Part shown: piece by piece, positions 1 through 10,841 of the stretch
Layout of the letters: each line of letters opens with the position of its first letter
Position numbering within the stretch: the first letter of the stretch is position 1
NCBI GenBank assembly: GCA_964568625.1
Contig: CAZMQG010000003.1
Coordinates: forward strand, 1-64,000
DNA: 64,000 nt
Origin: JBAZAX01 sp964568625
Lineage (GTDB): Bacteria > Babelota > Babeliae > Babelales > RVW-14
Direction of reading: 5' to 3'
Notes under the pieces: generated by a model
Told to the model about the DNA's origin: nothing
What the model saw: only the letters and a program-made list of their open reading frames with translations
Database searches by the model: none
Position numbers and translations under genes: made by a program

Positions 1-1357
<1,357 letters not shown>

Positions 1358-1410
1358 GACATAACCCCTCATTTTCATCTCATTAATCGAAAAAAAGCTT
1401 TATTTCTTTT

Positions 1411-1439
1411 ATTATAAATTTTATTTACAAATTGTACAA
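1411..1439 (-). promoter_or_regulatory. sigma70-type promoter of the clan-CD-like gene
   Basis: On the - strand, TTGTAC (1439-1434) is followed by exactly 17 bases and then a perfect TATAAT (1416-1411). Transcription would begin near 1404, leaving a leader of about 47 nt before the ATG at 1357. Confidence 0.6.
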
Positions 1440-1534
1440 TCAAGGTCGCAAAGTGGTAATTTATTTGAATTTAGCAGGCCAATAGTTTCATACTGAAAAC
1501 ATTTATACCGCTCATACTAATGTCACATGTCCAC

Positions 1535-1566
1535 AAAAAAAGAGCTGGTGCTACCAGCTCTTTTTT
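1535..1566. terminator. bidirectional Rho-independent terminator after nrdD
   Basis: A 9-bp perfect stem (AGAGCTGGT / ACCAGCTCT) with a 3-nt loop is flanked by A6 on the left and T6 on the right, so it works in both directions. It lies 43 bases beyond the nrdD stop, and its - strand reading ends the nrd operon. Confidence 0.9.
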
Positions 1567-1608
1567 CTAAAGTATACTTTTATATAGTATTATTGCCTTA
1601 ACTTATTA

Positions 1609-3522
1609 CTAACATTGCTGACATTTTTCTGAATTCGTCAGCTCAGCCAATTCACCATTAGCTTTAAAAACTCTTTGTTTATGCTCTTTTTTACGATGCT
1701 GAGTCCATGATGATACAGGTGTAAAGTACCCAATAATTCTGGTTAAGTAATCAACAATTTCATCTCCGCAAACAGGACAACTCTTAATTTGTCCTGCAAT
1801 TGCAACGTGCCCTTTTTTGCAGCGACAAAAGTTATAATTAACGGCAAAGTGCTCACATCCGCAATCAATTGCATATTTTATCAAACGTTCCATTTGTGCC
1901 GTATGAGTAAGTTTTTCACCAATATTTAGATGTGAAATTCCACCACCGGTCAACGAACGTGAAAATTCTCCATCAAGTTTTACACGTTCTGAAATATCAC
2001 AATCAACCCAAAGTGGAATAAATTGATTTGCATATAATGCATAATCCATCCCATAAAGCAATCTATCTTTTGCTGCAAACTTCACTGCCAAACTTTCAGC
2101 AGGAACCTGTTCAACGTTAAATGGATTACCGCTTTCTTTGCTTGATTTAAAAGAATAATCTCTAATAAATTTTATAATTTTATGAGCTAATGCATTTCCC
2201 TCACTTGAACGCATATCAAGGCCCATTTCGCTAACACATTCATAAACACCATTTAACCCAAATGTACTAAACATACGAGATTCATGCATGATACCATAGT
2301 TAAAAAATGGTAAAAATCCGGACGCAATATTTGCCTTTAAAAGTTTCCTATGAGCATTCAACAACACTTTAGCATCATCAAGATTTTTTTGTAAAAGTTT
2401 AAATAGCACATCTTCTGATTTTCTGGATAAACGACCAATACGTGCAAGATTCAATGTAACAATTCGATGGGAACCAAGTGATACACCACCATTACCAAAA
2501 CTATCAATACCGGCTAGATCAAGATCATTAACTAATCTGCAACAGCTTGCAATTTTGTTCCCTGAAGATATATATATGTTAAAACATCCTCTTTCAAGGT
2601 TGATTTTGGAAAAATACTCAAAAGACTCTTTATCTATAATCTGCTTATTATCATCAATTCGAATATTCAATGTAACAACTGGAAATCTATAAGGCAATCC
2701 GGTATTAGGATCTCCACGCATAAACCAATCACAAAAAATATGTTGCACTTTTTCAATCAAATCAAAATCAGGTTTTGAGCCATCAGGATAACACACATCG
2801 GCAAACATATTTTCCAAATTTGGTCTATCGAAAATAGAAAGATTTGTAAAAGGTGATTGAAATGATGGACGCAATTTTTTATTCAATGTATGAACCATGG
2901 ACTGAAAATCATTCTCAACAGATTTTCGATCCTCTTCCTTGGATAAATCCATATTCTCTTTTTTGACAAAATATGCATAATTAACAAAAAAATCGCCAAT
3001 CGCTATCGCACCACCTGCCTGCTGAGCCAACTCAATTGTAACCTCTTTAACTTGATCAATAAATGAACGACGTCTTTTAGCTGGCCTTGAATAAAGCTGT
3101 CCCCAACGACATCCCTCAAATAAAATAAACGCAGTTGAATACGCCCAACAGTAGGGAACCATTATGGAAGTGCTGTCATGAAAATAAAGATCTCCATACC
3201 AAACAGAAGTCATCAACTCAGCAGCTTTTTCAGATCCAACCTCTTTAACCAAAATTTTATATAACTCGTAATATCCAATAAGTTTGTACCAGCTTTTTGC
3301 AATTTCACTTAAATAATTTCCATAAGCCTTTGACTCACTTACATTCGCATTATCATCAATTGACATATCGGCCGTATGTTTATTCATATACATTTGGGCC
3401 ATGTTTGGAATATCAAGTTGATGAGGAGCAATACCTTCCAAATCCAAAATAGATTCAGACATTTGATTATAAACTTCTATAAACTCTTTAGAAAACGTTA
3501 CTGGCAATTTTGACAAATCCAT
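1609..3522 (-). CDS. nrdD: anaerobic (class III) ribonucleoside-triphosphate reductase, catalytic subunit
   Basis: This glycyl-radical enzyme reduces ribonucleotides to deoxyribonucleotides and is activated by NrdG. The glycyl radical site is the Gly of RIIGYF (about residue 598). Just before it lies a four-cysteine zinc site (CRC ... CPVCG, about residues 565-585), as in NrdD. At 637 residues it matches the short form: there is no N-terminal ATP-cone, so the usual ATP/dATP activity switch is absent. An AGGTGG ribosome binding site precedes the ATG. The start overlaps the end of nrdG by 25 bases, so the two are translationally coupled. A strong terminator follows. No aerobic reductase lies in the window; the radical is oxygen-sensitive, which implies growth at low oxygen unless another class is encoded elsewhere. 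Confidence 0.96.
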   Translation of the reverse strand: MDLSKLPVTFSKEFIEVYNQMSESILDLEGIAPHQLDIPNMAQMYMNKHTADMSIDDNANVSESKAYGNYLSEIAKSWYKLIGYYELYKILVKEVGSEKAAELMTSVWYGDLYFHDSTSIMVPYCWAYSTAFILFEGCRWGQLYSRPAKRRRSFIDQVKEVTIELAQQAGGAIAIGDFFVNYAYFVKKENMDLSKEEDRKSVENDFQSMVHTLNKKLRPSFQSPFTNLSIFDRPNLENMFADVCYPDGSKPDFDLIEKVQHIFCDWFMRGDPNTGLPYRFPVVTLNIRIDDNKQIIDKESFEYFSKINLERGCFNIYISSGNKIASCCRLVNDLDLAGIDSFGNGGVSLGSHRIVTLNLARIGRLSRKSEDVLFKLLQKNLDDAKVLLNAHRKLLKANIASGFLPFFNYGIMHESRMFSTFGLNGVYECVSEMGLDMRSSEGNALAHKIIKFIRDYSFKSSKESGNPFNVEQVPAESLAVKFAAKDRLLYGMDYALYANQFIPLWVDCDISERVKLDGEFSRSLTGGGISHLNIGEKLTHTAQMERLIKYAIDCGCEHFAVNYNFCRCKKGHVAIAGQIKSCPVCGDEIVDYLTRIIGYFTPVSSWTQHRKKEHKQRVFKANGELAELTNSEKCQQC

Positions 3523-3956
3523 GATCCACCTACTTTCTTTAAATATCTTTGATTTTTCGACGCAGGAAAACCTTTAACATAAAGGTCTTGCCTAAAAGGT
3601 CCACACACAATCATATCGAGGTTATCGAGCAAACCCTGTGGCAAATCCTCAATCTCTCTTCCGGTATATAGCGCCTTGTAGTGTGGAACCCTTTTACAAA
3701 GCTCTATTAGAAACTCAACTTGATCAGTTGGTTCTCCTCCTAAAAAAACTATACTGTCCGCCAACAAATTACTTTTTATTCTGGATAAAACTTCATCCAT
3801 TGATGTAAGAGTATCGTCGTTGCGTTCCCATAAAATGGAATTCTGACATCCTTTGCAACGAATACTACAACCAGAAAAATAAATAGCGACAGCTATCCTA
3901 TCTGGAACATCTATGAATGACGTACAAGTTCGCACTATGTAGGCACTCTTGTCCAT
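3498..3956 (-). CDS. nrdG: anaerobic ribonucleotide reductase activating protein (radical SAM)
   Basis: This 152-residue protein activates NrdD by making its glycyl radical from S-adenosylmethionine. The radical SAM [4Fe-4S] ligands are in GCSIRCKGCQN (CxxxCxxC), near residue 35. A SAM-binding glycine stretch follows at LGGEPT. A longer frame could begin at a TTG at 3968, but GAGGGG lies immediately upstream of the ATG at 3956, so I chose the ATG. The gene is first in the nrdG-nrdD operon. The leader contains a GC-richer structured patch at 4072-4124. Short length is normal for the family. Confidence 0.94.
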   Translation of the reverse strand: MDKSAYIVRTCTSFIDVPDRIAVAIYFSGCSIRCKGCQNSILWERNDDTLTSMDEVLSRIKSNLLADSIVFLGGEPTDQVEFLIELCKRVPHYKALYTGREIEDLPQGLLDNLDMIVCGPFRQDLYVKGFPASKNQRYLKKVGGSWICQNCQ

Positions 3957-4071
3957 GACACCCCTCAATGATAAAAATTTCTTAAATTAAAATGAGCCTC
4001 TACCCCAAAATTCAAATTTTTTGCAAAAATTTTTGATATTTTAATCATAAAATTTTATCGCAATTTTTTTT

Positions 4072-4124
4072 GAGTCACAGGTCATCTTACCAGACTCCAT
4101 AGCGGACCTCAAGTAAGATTTTTT
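4072..4124 (+). other. GC-rich structured element with terminator-like hairpin in a 364-base gap
   Basis: The gap 3957-4320 is otherwise very AT-rich and has no gene. Inside it three inverted pairs interlock: GAGTC (4072-4076) with GACTC (4093-4097), AGGTC (4079-4083) with GACCT (4105-4109), and ATCTTAC (4084-4090) with GTAAGAT (4113-4119). On the + strand the last pair is followed by T6, like an intrinsic terminator with competing structures. No + strand gene follows nearby. On the - strand it would sit in the nrdG leader. It could be a small RNA, a leader element or chance; I recognise no known riboswitch class. Confidence 0.3.
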
Positions 4125-4320
4125 AAAAGTTGTTTTAACCTGATTTATACTAGATAAACAGATGAATTTTATTTGAAATTAACGCACAAATCAATGCTAG
4201 AATAAATTAAAAATAGATATACAATTTGCTGATGCTTGTTTACAAAAAAATGTCTCATTTTTATCTCTGCAAATCAAGCAAGCTCTAAGAATTTTTTTGA
4301 TTTTTTAATCAATGTTCAAG

Positions 4321-5448
4321 TTAAGCCAATATTTTTTCGTAATCTTGTTCAATTTTATTTAGCAACTCTTTTAATTTTATTTTGTAATCAATGAATTTTG
4401 CTGTTTCATTACAATAACGAAAAATTTTGACTCCACTTTTAGGATCAAGCATCTGACAATTCATTAAAAGTCTAAATTGGGTTATATCAAAAGAAAAATC
4501 ATCACCAGACTTGCCTCTCTCATAATCATTTAAATCTATTGATGCAGGATGGCCATCCGGATTTCTATCTTCATAATACAAGCTTCCCAAAGGCACAGAT
4601 CTATAAGCCACTTGATCAACAATCCTCTTAGGAATAAATATCTGCTGCAATAATCCAGTTTTTTCCGCTTCCTGCGCTCCAAGCAATTCTTGCAATTCTT
4701 TTATTTCAAATTGATTTTTACAAAAAAAATCCTGTAAACGAAAAAAATCGAATGTTCTTTCTATTAAATCCAATGTATCAACAAATGTGCATCCTGTAGA
4801 ACACAAGAAATATTCTAACGTTGAACAACCTGCTCCAAAAGTATTACCAAAAAGAGAGGGGTTCACTGACAAAAGAAGTTTTTTTATATGAGGCTGTAAA
4901 TCAAATTCGAATACGCTAATAATCTCTCCATTTATTATGTAGTATTTTAAAAAATCATTTACCACTCCAAATCTAAGTTGATCCTGCGTCGGAATTCGAA
5001 GCATTATAAAATCACGCATCTCTTTTTTATAAATTATTTTGGATAGTCCCTGAAAAATATCCTGCATTAAAGCAAAATCTCTTGGCTGCCCGTGATAAAA
5101 AACATAGTAATCATCTTTAAATTTTATCTCATTTTGAATTACGCATTTTAATAGATTTTTAAAAAAATCCAGACCAATTTCAGATACTTTTGAACTAAAG
5201 ATATTACTTACTTCATTATGAAGACCAGAATGTCCCAAATAAGCAAGTGTTTGAGTTGTTTCTGTTTGCTTCAGACCATTGGTCAACACAACATCTAAGC
5301 ATACATTTTTGATAGCACCAGATAAATCAATACTTGATGAATCAGGAATTGGCGCTTGGCCATACTCAGCGCAAAGCGGCGCACCAACCATACTCAACAA
5401 AATTAATATAAAAAATACAAATTTATTCTTTAGATTTATAACCACCAT
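4321..5448 (-). CDS. secreted protein of unknown function
   Basis: I do not recognise the family. The 375-residue product starts at an ATG preceded by GGTGGGGGTT; an upstream in-frame ATG at 5469 lacks a comparable site. Residues 1-27 form a signal peptide (hydrophobic core FVFFILILLSMVG, cleavage near LCA). The mature part is soluble, with a cysteine-containing patch (CSTLEYFLCSTGC, about residue 220) and a charged C-terminus with Lys/Glu-rich helices. There are no membrane segments beyond the leader. It stands alone between the nrd leader and the cyclase-family gene. The same organisation (signal peptide plus a mixed alpha-helical domain) recurs in several unknown exported proteins in this window. 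Confidence 0.75.
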   Translation of the reverse strand: MVVINLKNKFVFFILILLSMVGAPLCAEYGQAPIPDSSSIDLSGAIKNVCLDVVLTNGLKQTETTQTLAYLGHSGLHNEVSNIFSSKVSEIGLDFFKNLLKCVIQNEIKFKDDYYVFYHGQPRDFALMQDIFQGLSKIIYKKEMRDFIMLRIPTQDQLRFGVVNDFLKYYIINGEIISVFEFDLQPHIKKLLLSVNPSLFGNTFGAGCSTLEYFLCSTGCTFVDTLDLIERTFDFFRLQDFFCKNQFEIKELQELLGAQEAEKTGLLQQIFIPKRIVDQVAYRSVPLGSLYYEDRNPDGHPASIDLNDYERGKSGDDFSFDITQFRLLMNCQMLDPKSGVKIFRYCNETAKFIDYKIKLKELLNKIEQDYEKILA

Positions 5449-5641
5449 ATAACCCCCACCAAAACCCATACCCTACATTTTCGAGATAATTTATATTAGC
5501 TCTTATATATAAATCTATCGATTTTATCGGTATTTTCAAACGGTAGGGGGAATATACACCAATAAGATGATAATTATTACAAATGAAAAATAATACCAAC
5601 TCAAGCGCACTGCTAAATTCAAAACAGAATCAATATAATAA

Positions 5642-6277
5642 TTAGACAAAATCTAGCAATACCGCCCTTGAAAGCGCCGCTTCAATGCCCTCGAATTTTA
5701 CAGGCAAACATATAAGAAAATATTTACCGGCATTTACATCTCGCAAGCGTAAGCCTTCAATAATCGTAATATTAGCCTGAAAAAATATTTTATGTGTTTC
5801 ATGTTCAGGCTGAGCGCGTTCAATGCCAAGATAATCAATTCCAACCGTTTTTATTTTTTTTGACGAAAGGTATTGAGCTGCAGTTTTATCAAGATAAATA
5901 AAGTTTGGCTGGAATTTGCCTTGTGCAGAAAACTCACTATTTTTTGTTTTAAATAAAATTATATCGTCAGCATTGATATCTAATTTTTGTAAATCTGATG
6001 CACTAATCTTTTCTTCGACATGCGTCAAATCAAAAACCTTACAACCACTTATCAAATGGTCAAATGAGATGTTCTCAACAGCGTTACCGTTTTTTGCAAA
6101 ATGCATTGGCGCATCAATATGAGTTCCGGTATGCATATCAAGCGAGACATGAGACTGCTGAACACCATCAATATTAATATCTTTTGTTGCTTTAAAACTC
6201 AGCTCGCCTTTATTTTTATATTCAACTGTGTTTTGATTTATCGGCCAACTAATATCAATAACTTTATACTTTTTCAT
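5642..6277 (-). CDS. cyclase-family (kynurenine formamidase-like) metal hydrolase
   Basis: The 211-residue protein fits the putative cyclase / KynB superfamily. It has the signature metal-binding motif HTGTHIDAPMHF at about residues 49-60, whose His and Asp residues bind Zn or Mn. N-terminal IDISWPI is the family's usual D(L)S.P start. No signal peptide is seen, so it is cytoplasmic. It is the last gene of the run recD2-zwf-gnd, 16 bases after gnd. Family members hydrolyse amides, esters or lactones; the position after zwf and gnd makes a sugar-lactone substrate imaginable, but nothing in the sequence proves it. Kynurenine formamidase activity would be odd without tryptophan catabolism genes. 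Confidence 0.82.
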   Translation of the reverse strand: MKKYKVIDISWPINQNTVEYKNKGELSFKATKDINIDGVQQSHVSLDMHTGTHIDAPMHFAKNGNAVENISFDHLISGCKVFDLTHVEEKISASDLQKLDINADDIILFKTKNSEFSAQGKFQPNFIYLDKTAAQYLSSKKIKTVGIDYLGIERAQPEHETHKIFFQANITIIEGLRLRDVNAGKYFLICLPVKFEGIEAALSRAVLLDFV

Positions 6278-6293
6278 AGCTACGCCTATTTTC

Positions 6294-7190
6294 TTAATTT
6301 TTCTTCTCTATGGCGTGTCCACCAAATTGATTTCGAAGCATGGCAACAACCTTAGTTGCATAATTTCCGCCATCCTGTCTGGAATTTGCACGAATTTCAA
6401 GAGATCGTTCGATCAAATCTACAGGAACATTTTGTTCTTTTGCCTCATCCAACGTCCAACGCCCTGTTTTGTTTTCGCCAATCTTGCCAGAGATATCTAG
6501 CAAATTTTGGTCCTGAGCAAAAATATTGTGTGCCAGCTCTAAAATCCACGAGCGAATAATTGAACCGTGATTCCATACGTCAGAAATTTTTTCAAGATCC
6601 AAATCTTTATACTTACCATCTTTAAGAAGGTGAAATCCCTCTGCATAAGATTGTAGTAATGCATATTCAATTCCATTATGAATCATCTTAACATAATGGC
6701 CGGCACCGGATGGCCCCATGTATGCATAGCCTTTAGGTGCAGCAATTGATTTAAATATGGGTTCAAGATTTTCAAAAATTTTTTTATCGCCACCAATCAT
6801 AAGCGAAAAACCAATCTCTTTACCATGCAATCCACCGGATGTCCCACAATCAACATAATTTATTTTTTGGGATATTAAATTTTGATATCGGCGAACAGTA
6901 TCTTTAAAGTTACTGTTTCCACCATCGATAATTATATCCCCCTGCTTTAAGTGTGGCTGCAAGTCATTAATAACGCTATCAACAATTTCACCAGCCGGAA
7001 CCATAAGCCAAAAGACATTTACGTTTTTCGTAATATCTTGCAAACTTGCAACAGTTTTAACTCCAACAGCAGCCGCCAATTTTGTATTTTTTTCATCTCT
7101 GTCAAAACCGCAAACCTCATACCCATGCTTTAAAAGTCTACATGCAATCGCATTTCCCATGCGTCCAAGACCGATTAATCCTATTTTCAT
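6294..7190 (-). CDS. gnd: 6-phosphogluconate dehydrogenase, decarboxylating, short form
   Basis: This enzyme oxidises 6-phosphogluconate to ribulose-5-phosphate and CO2. The N-terminal Rossmann motif is GLIGLGRMGNA (residues 4-14), followed by the conserved DGGNS and the catalytic Lys/Asn signature GHYVKMIHNGIEY (about residues 165-177). At 298 residues it belongs to the short GndA/YqeC-like class, which lacks the long C-terminal domain of the 468-residue enterobacterial enzyme; several short enzymes prefer NAD. It lies 17 bases after zwf, so the two oxidative pentose phosphate dehydrogenases are co-transcribed. No 6-phosphogluconolactonase is present in the window. Confidence 0.93.
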   Translation of the reverse strand: MKIGLIGLGRMGNAIACRLLKHGYEVCGFDRDEKNTKLAAAVGVKTVASLQDITKNVNVFWLMVPAGEIVDSVINDLQPHLKQGDIIIDGGNSNFKDTVRRYQNLISQKINYVDCGTSGGLHGKEIGFSLMIGGDKKIFENLEPIFKSIAAPKGYAYMGPSGAGHYVKMIHNGIEYALLQSYAEGFHLLKDGKYKDLDLEKISDVWNHGSIIRSWILELAHNIFAQDQNLLDISGKIGENKTGRWTLDEAKEQNVPVDLIERSLEIRANSRQDGGNYATKVVAMLRNQFGGHAIEKKN

Positions 7191-7207
7191 CTAAAACCCT
7201 AGTTTAT

Positions 7208-8620
7208 TTAAATTTTGAACAAATCTTTTTGCTCCACTGGCCCATCACTAGACTTTTTATAAATATATATTTTAGCTTTATCAGACTTGATTTGCTTTAA
7301 AATTTTCCATGAAAGTTCTACTTCATCTGATCTAACAAAAGCAGACTGGTCACCATTTATAACATCGGTTAACAAAACTTGGTATGCCTCGGGCGTATTA
7401 GGTCCAAATAAGCAACTATGACAAAAATCCATTGAAACAGGCATAACCTCATTTGCAACACCGGGAACTTTAACATTCAAACCAAGGTAAAAACCTTCGT
7501 CAGGATGAATTTTAATTTTCAGAGAATTTGATTGGCTTGGACAAAAATCTAATAAACACTCAACTCGTTTAAATGTTATTTCAACAAACGATTCACGTTT
7601 GCGAAGGAATTTCCCGGTTTTTAAATAAAAAGGAACGCCTTCCCAGCGCTTATTATTGACCTTTAATCGCAATGCAACAAAAGTCTCCGTCTTTGATTCC
7701 GTCTTAACATCTTTTTCTTGTGTATAACCTTCATATTGGCCAAGAATCGTTTTTTCAACAATAACTCTTTTTAAAACATTCGCTTTTGCATCTCGAATAA
7801 AATCTGCCGTCAATTTTTTTGGAGCCTCCATGGCAATGAGGGCTAAAATTTGCAACATATGACTTTGAACCATATCCTTAAGCGCCCCATAGTTATCATA
7901 AAAAGCGCCACGTTTTTCTACGCCAATATCTTCAGATATATTAATTGAAACAGATTCGATATGCTGATTATTCCACAACGGTTCAAAAACTCGATTAGTA
8001 AATCGAATTAAAGCAATATTTCCAACTAATTCTTTTCCAAGATAATGGTCTATTCGATAAATTTGTCGCTCATCAAAAATTTGGGTTATATATTTGTTTA
8101 TATTTTTGGCTGAAGTTAAATCAAATCCAAATGGCTTCTCATAAACAAGCTTATACCACGGAGTATTGCCCGCCATTAAATCTGATGTTTTCATTTTTTT
8201 CTTATCAGGAACAATTCGATGATTTGCAAAATTTCTTGATATAACTTCAAAATGGTTAGGCATTGTAGCAAAATAAAAAATCCGATTACCAATCAAGCAA
8301 TTTTTCTTTTCAATATCTTTCAATAAAACACTAAGTTGGGCATATGCTGCACTATCATTAAAATCCATCTGGAAATAGGATGTCTTTTTCTGAATATTAT
8401 TTAATAAACCTGAATCAATATCACCAAGAAATGGAGCCGCTTGATCAAAAATTTGCGCAACGGTTGTCTTGGTGATTGAAACCAAAACAATTGCAAACTT
8501 ACAAACCTTACCCTCTGCCACAAGTTTATAGATTGCAGGAATTAATTTTCGTTTGGTTAAATCTCCGGTTGCTCCAAGTATTACAAATAAACTTTCGTCA
8601 AAACATGTCTCTTTTTTCAT
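7208..8620 (-). CDS. zwf: glucose-6-phosphate 1-dehydrogenase
   Basis: The enzyme oxidises glucose-6-phosphate to 6-phosphogluconolactone, producing NADPH. The nucleotide-binding motif GATGDLTKRKL is at about residues 16-26 and the substrate signature RIDHYLGKE is near residue 190, with the catalytic His. Length (470) is typical. The ATG is overlapped by the recD2 stop (ATGA) and preceded by GGAGG inside recD2, so it is translationally coupled. Followed by gnd. It supplies NADPH and pentose phosphates in a cell that appears to import nucleotides. Confidence 0.97.
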   Translation of the reverse strand: MKKETCFDESLFVILGATGDLTKRKLIPAIYKLVAEGKVCKFAIVLVSITKTTVAQIFDQAAPFLGDIDSGLLNNIQKKTSYFQMDFNDSAAYAQLSVLLKDIEKKNCLIGNRIFYFATMPNHFEVISRNFANHRIVPDKKKMKTSDLMAGNTPWYKLVYEKPFGFDLTSAKNINKYITQIFDERQIYRIDHYLGKELVGNIALIRFTNRVFEPLWNNQHIESVSINISEDIGVEKRGAFYDNYGALKDMVQSHMLQILALIAMEAPKKLTADFIRDAKANVLKRVIVEKTILGQYEGYTQEKDVKTESKTETFVALRLKVNNKRWEGVPFYLKTGKFLRKRESFVEITFKRVECLLDFCPSQSNSLKIKIHPDEGFYLGLNVKVPGVANEVMPVSMDFCHSCLFGPNTPEAYQVLLTDVINGDQSAFVRSDEVELSWKILKQIKSDKAKIYIYKKSSDGPVEQKDLFKI

Positions 8621-10833
8621 CGTGCCTCCAAGTCAGTCGTCAAAAACTCTTTTAAAAAAGTTAAACGTTGCACACCTTTGGCATTCCTAATTCCCATAGC
8701 TATAGCTTTAGCCTGTCCCATCAAAATGCACATTTTTTTTGCTCTGGTAATTGCAGTGTAAATCAAATTTCTCTGTAATAAAATAAAATGCTGCATAAAT
8801 ATTGGAATTATTACCGCTGCAAATTCAGAGCCCTGACTTTTATGAATAGAGATAGCATACGCATGCACTACCTCGTCAAGTTCTGTAAAATCATACTCTA
8901 AAACCCTATCCCCAAAATTAATAAAAACTTTTTGATCTGTTTTATTTATATCACTAATTTTGCCAATATCACCATTGAAAACAAATTTTTCATAATTATT
9001 TCTGATTTGCATAACTCGATCAGCAACTTTAAACTGATTACCAAAAACTATGACCTGCCGATCTAGGTCAACTGCAGGATTCAAAAGTTTTTGCAGTTCT
9101 TGATTAATTCGCTGAGTTCCAACAATTCCTTTATTCATCGGAACAAGTACTATCGAATCATCCGGATGAATACCCAACGCAGGAAGTCGCTTCAAATAAA
9201 TTTCTCTTAATTCAGTAATAGCATCTTCAGGCTCATCTTGTTTTAAATATACAAAATCACGTTTTGTTGATGCTGTAGCAGAACTTGGAAATTCGCCATG
9301 ATTAACTTTGTGTGCATTGACAATAATCATACTGTCTTGTGCTTGACGAAAGATTTGAGTTAAACGAATAACAGGAATTTTCTCTGAATTAATCAGATCA
9401 TTTAAAACATTACCTGCGCCAACAGATGGTAACTGATCAATATCTCCAATTAAAACCAAGATTGCATTAGCAGGCAAAGCTTTTAAAACGGCATGCATTA
9501 GAAAAACATCTATCATCGACGATTCATCAATAATAAGAACATCAAGCTGTAATGCATTTTGCTCATTACGCGAAAATCCCATTGTGGCAGGAGTAAATTC
9601 AAGCAAACGATGAAGAGTCTCTGAGCTACGCCCAGTACTTTCAAACAGACGCTTAGCAGCTCGACCGGTAGGGGCTGCCAATCTAAAACGAATATGATAA
9701 TCATCCAAAATATTAATAAGATTTTTTACGAGAGTCGTTTTTCCGGTTCCCGGACCACCGGTTATGATAGTAATTTTATTTTGAAGGCATGTTAAAATAC
9801 CTCGTTGCTGATCTTCATTTAATTCTATCCCCATAGAACTTGAGACGCGCATTTTGTTATAAATTTTATCAATATCAAAACCAAAATGAGAAGATACCCC
9901 AATATCAGACTTGTTGGCATTCGCATACTCCAGCAAGAACTTAACCCTCTTTGCAATACCTCTTTCTGAATGATAAAATTTAGGTAAAGTTATGAAATGA
10001 TTACCATTATGGGAAATCAATTTTATTTTATCTTGAGCATACAAATCATACAGAGCTTCTTTAAGTCGTTCTTGAACTGAAGAGGCATCAAGCTCAAGCA
10101 GCTCTACCACCTTTTTTTTGGAATCATCAAGATCCACATAAAGATGTCCAATTCCAGACCCTTCTGAAATTGTAAACACAAAAGCCGCCTTAATTCGCTC
10201 AATTGAATCACTTTCAAGCCCAAGTTTAAGTGCAATTTTGTCCGCAGACTTAAACCCTATGCCCCAAACATCATCAATAAGTTGATAAGGGTTTTGTTGC
10301 ATTTTTTGAATTGCATCATTTCCATATGCTTTATAAATTTTAGCAGCAAATGATGCTGAAACATCTTTAGAACGCAAAAAAACCATTACCTGCGAAATTT
10401 CTTTTTGTTCTTTCCATGCGGTAACAATCTGCTCAACTCGTTTTTCACCCACACCTTCAACTTCGTAAAGCTTGTCAGGATTTTGATCAATTACCTCAAG
10501 TGTCTGTTCACCAAATTTTTTGACCATCCGCTGAGCAAATTTTGGACCAATACCTTTTATCATTCCAGAGGAAAGATATTTTTCGATTCCCGCGGCAGAA
10601 CTGGGAAGGTTTGTTGTACATTCTTTAACATCAAACTGTCTGCCGTATTTAGGATTGAACTGCCAAGAACCACTTAACGTAACCTTTGCACCTTCTTGCA
10701 AACTCGGCAAGTAGCCCTTGGCAATAATGTCATTTGAACTATTTAATTTGACTGAGAAAATTACAAAACCATCTTCCCCACCTCTGAAAACAATTTTTTC
10801 GACGGATCCGACAATTTCAATAAATTCCCCCAC
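8617..10833 (-). CDS. recD2: RecD2-type ATP-dependent 5'-3' DNA helicase
   Basis: A 738-residue superfamily 1B helicase of the RecD2/RecD-like class, found without RecBC. Residues 1-80 are an OB-like domain. Helix-hairpin-helix motifs follow (GIGPKFAQRM, VEGVGEKRVE, IWGIGFKSADK, residues 95-205). Walker A is GGPGTGKTT (about residues 355-365), Walker B is LIIDESSM, and the C-terminal UvrD-like motif is YAISIHKSQGSEF. Translation starts at a GTG with AGGA 7 bases upstream. It lies 8 bases after a secreted-protein gene and overlaps zwf by 4 bases. A role in recombination and repair is inferred from the family; pairing with sugar-dehydrogenase genes looks like operon packing. Confidence 0.94.
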   Translation of the reverse strand: MGEFIEIVGSVEKIVFRGGEDGFVIFSVKLNSSNDIIAKGYLPSLQEGAKVTLSGSWQFNPKYGRQFDVKECTTNLPSSAAGIEKYLSSGMIKGIGPKFAQRMVKKFGEQTLEVIDQNPDKLYEVEGVGEKRVEQIVTAWKEQKEISQVMVFLRSKDVSASFAAKIYKAYGNDAIQKMQQNPYQLIDDVWGIGFKSADKIALKLGLESDSIERIKAAFVFTISEGSGIGHLYVDLDDSKKKVVELLELDASSVQERLKEALYDLYAQDKIKLISHNGNHFITLPKFYHSERGIAKRVKFLLEYANANKSDIGVSSHFGFDIDKIYNKMRVSSSMGIELNEDQQRGILTCLQNKITIITGGPGTGKTTLVKNLINILDDYHIRFRLAAPTGRAAKRLFESTGRSSETLHRLLEFTPATMGFSRNEQNALQLDVLIIDESSMIDVFLMHAVLKALPANAILVLIGDIDQLPSVGAGNVLNDLINSEKIPVIRLTQIFRQAQDSMIIVNAHKVNHGEFPSSATASTKRDFVYLKQDEPEDAITELREIYLKRLPALGIHPDDSIVLVPMNKGIVGTQRINQELQKLLNPAVDLDRQVIVFGNQFKVADRVMQIRNNYEKFVFNGDIGKISDINKTDQKVFINFGDRVLEYDFTELDEVVHAYAISIHKSQGSEFAAVIIPIFMQHFILLQRNLIYTAITRAKKMCILMGQAKAIAMGIRNAKGVQRLTFLKEFLTTDLEAR

Positions 10834-10841
10834 AATGAATC

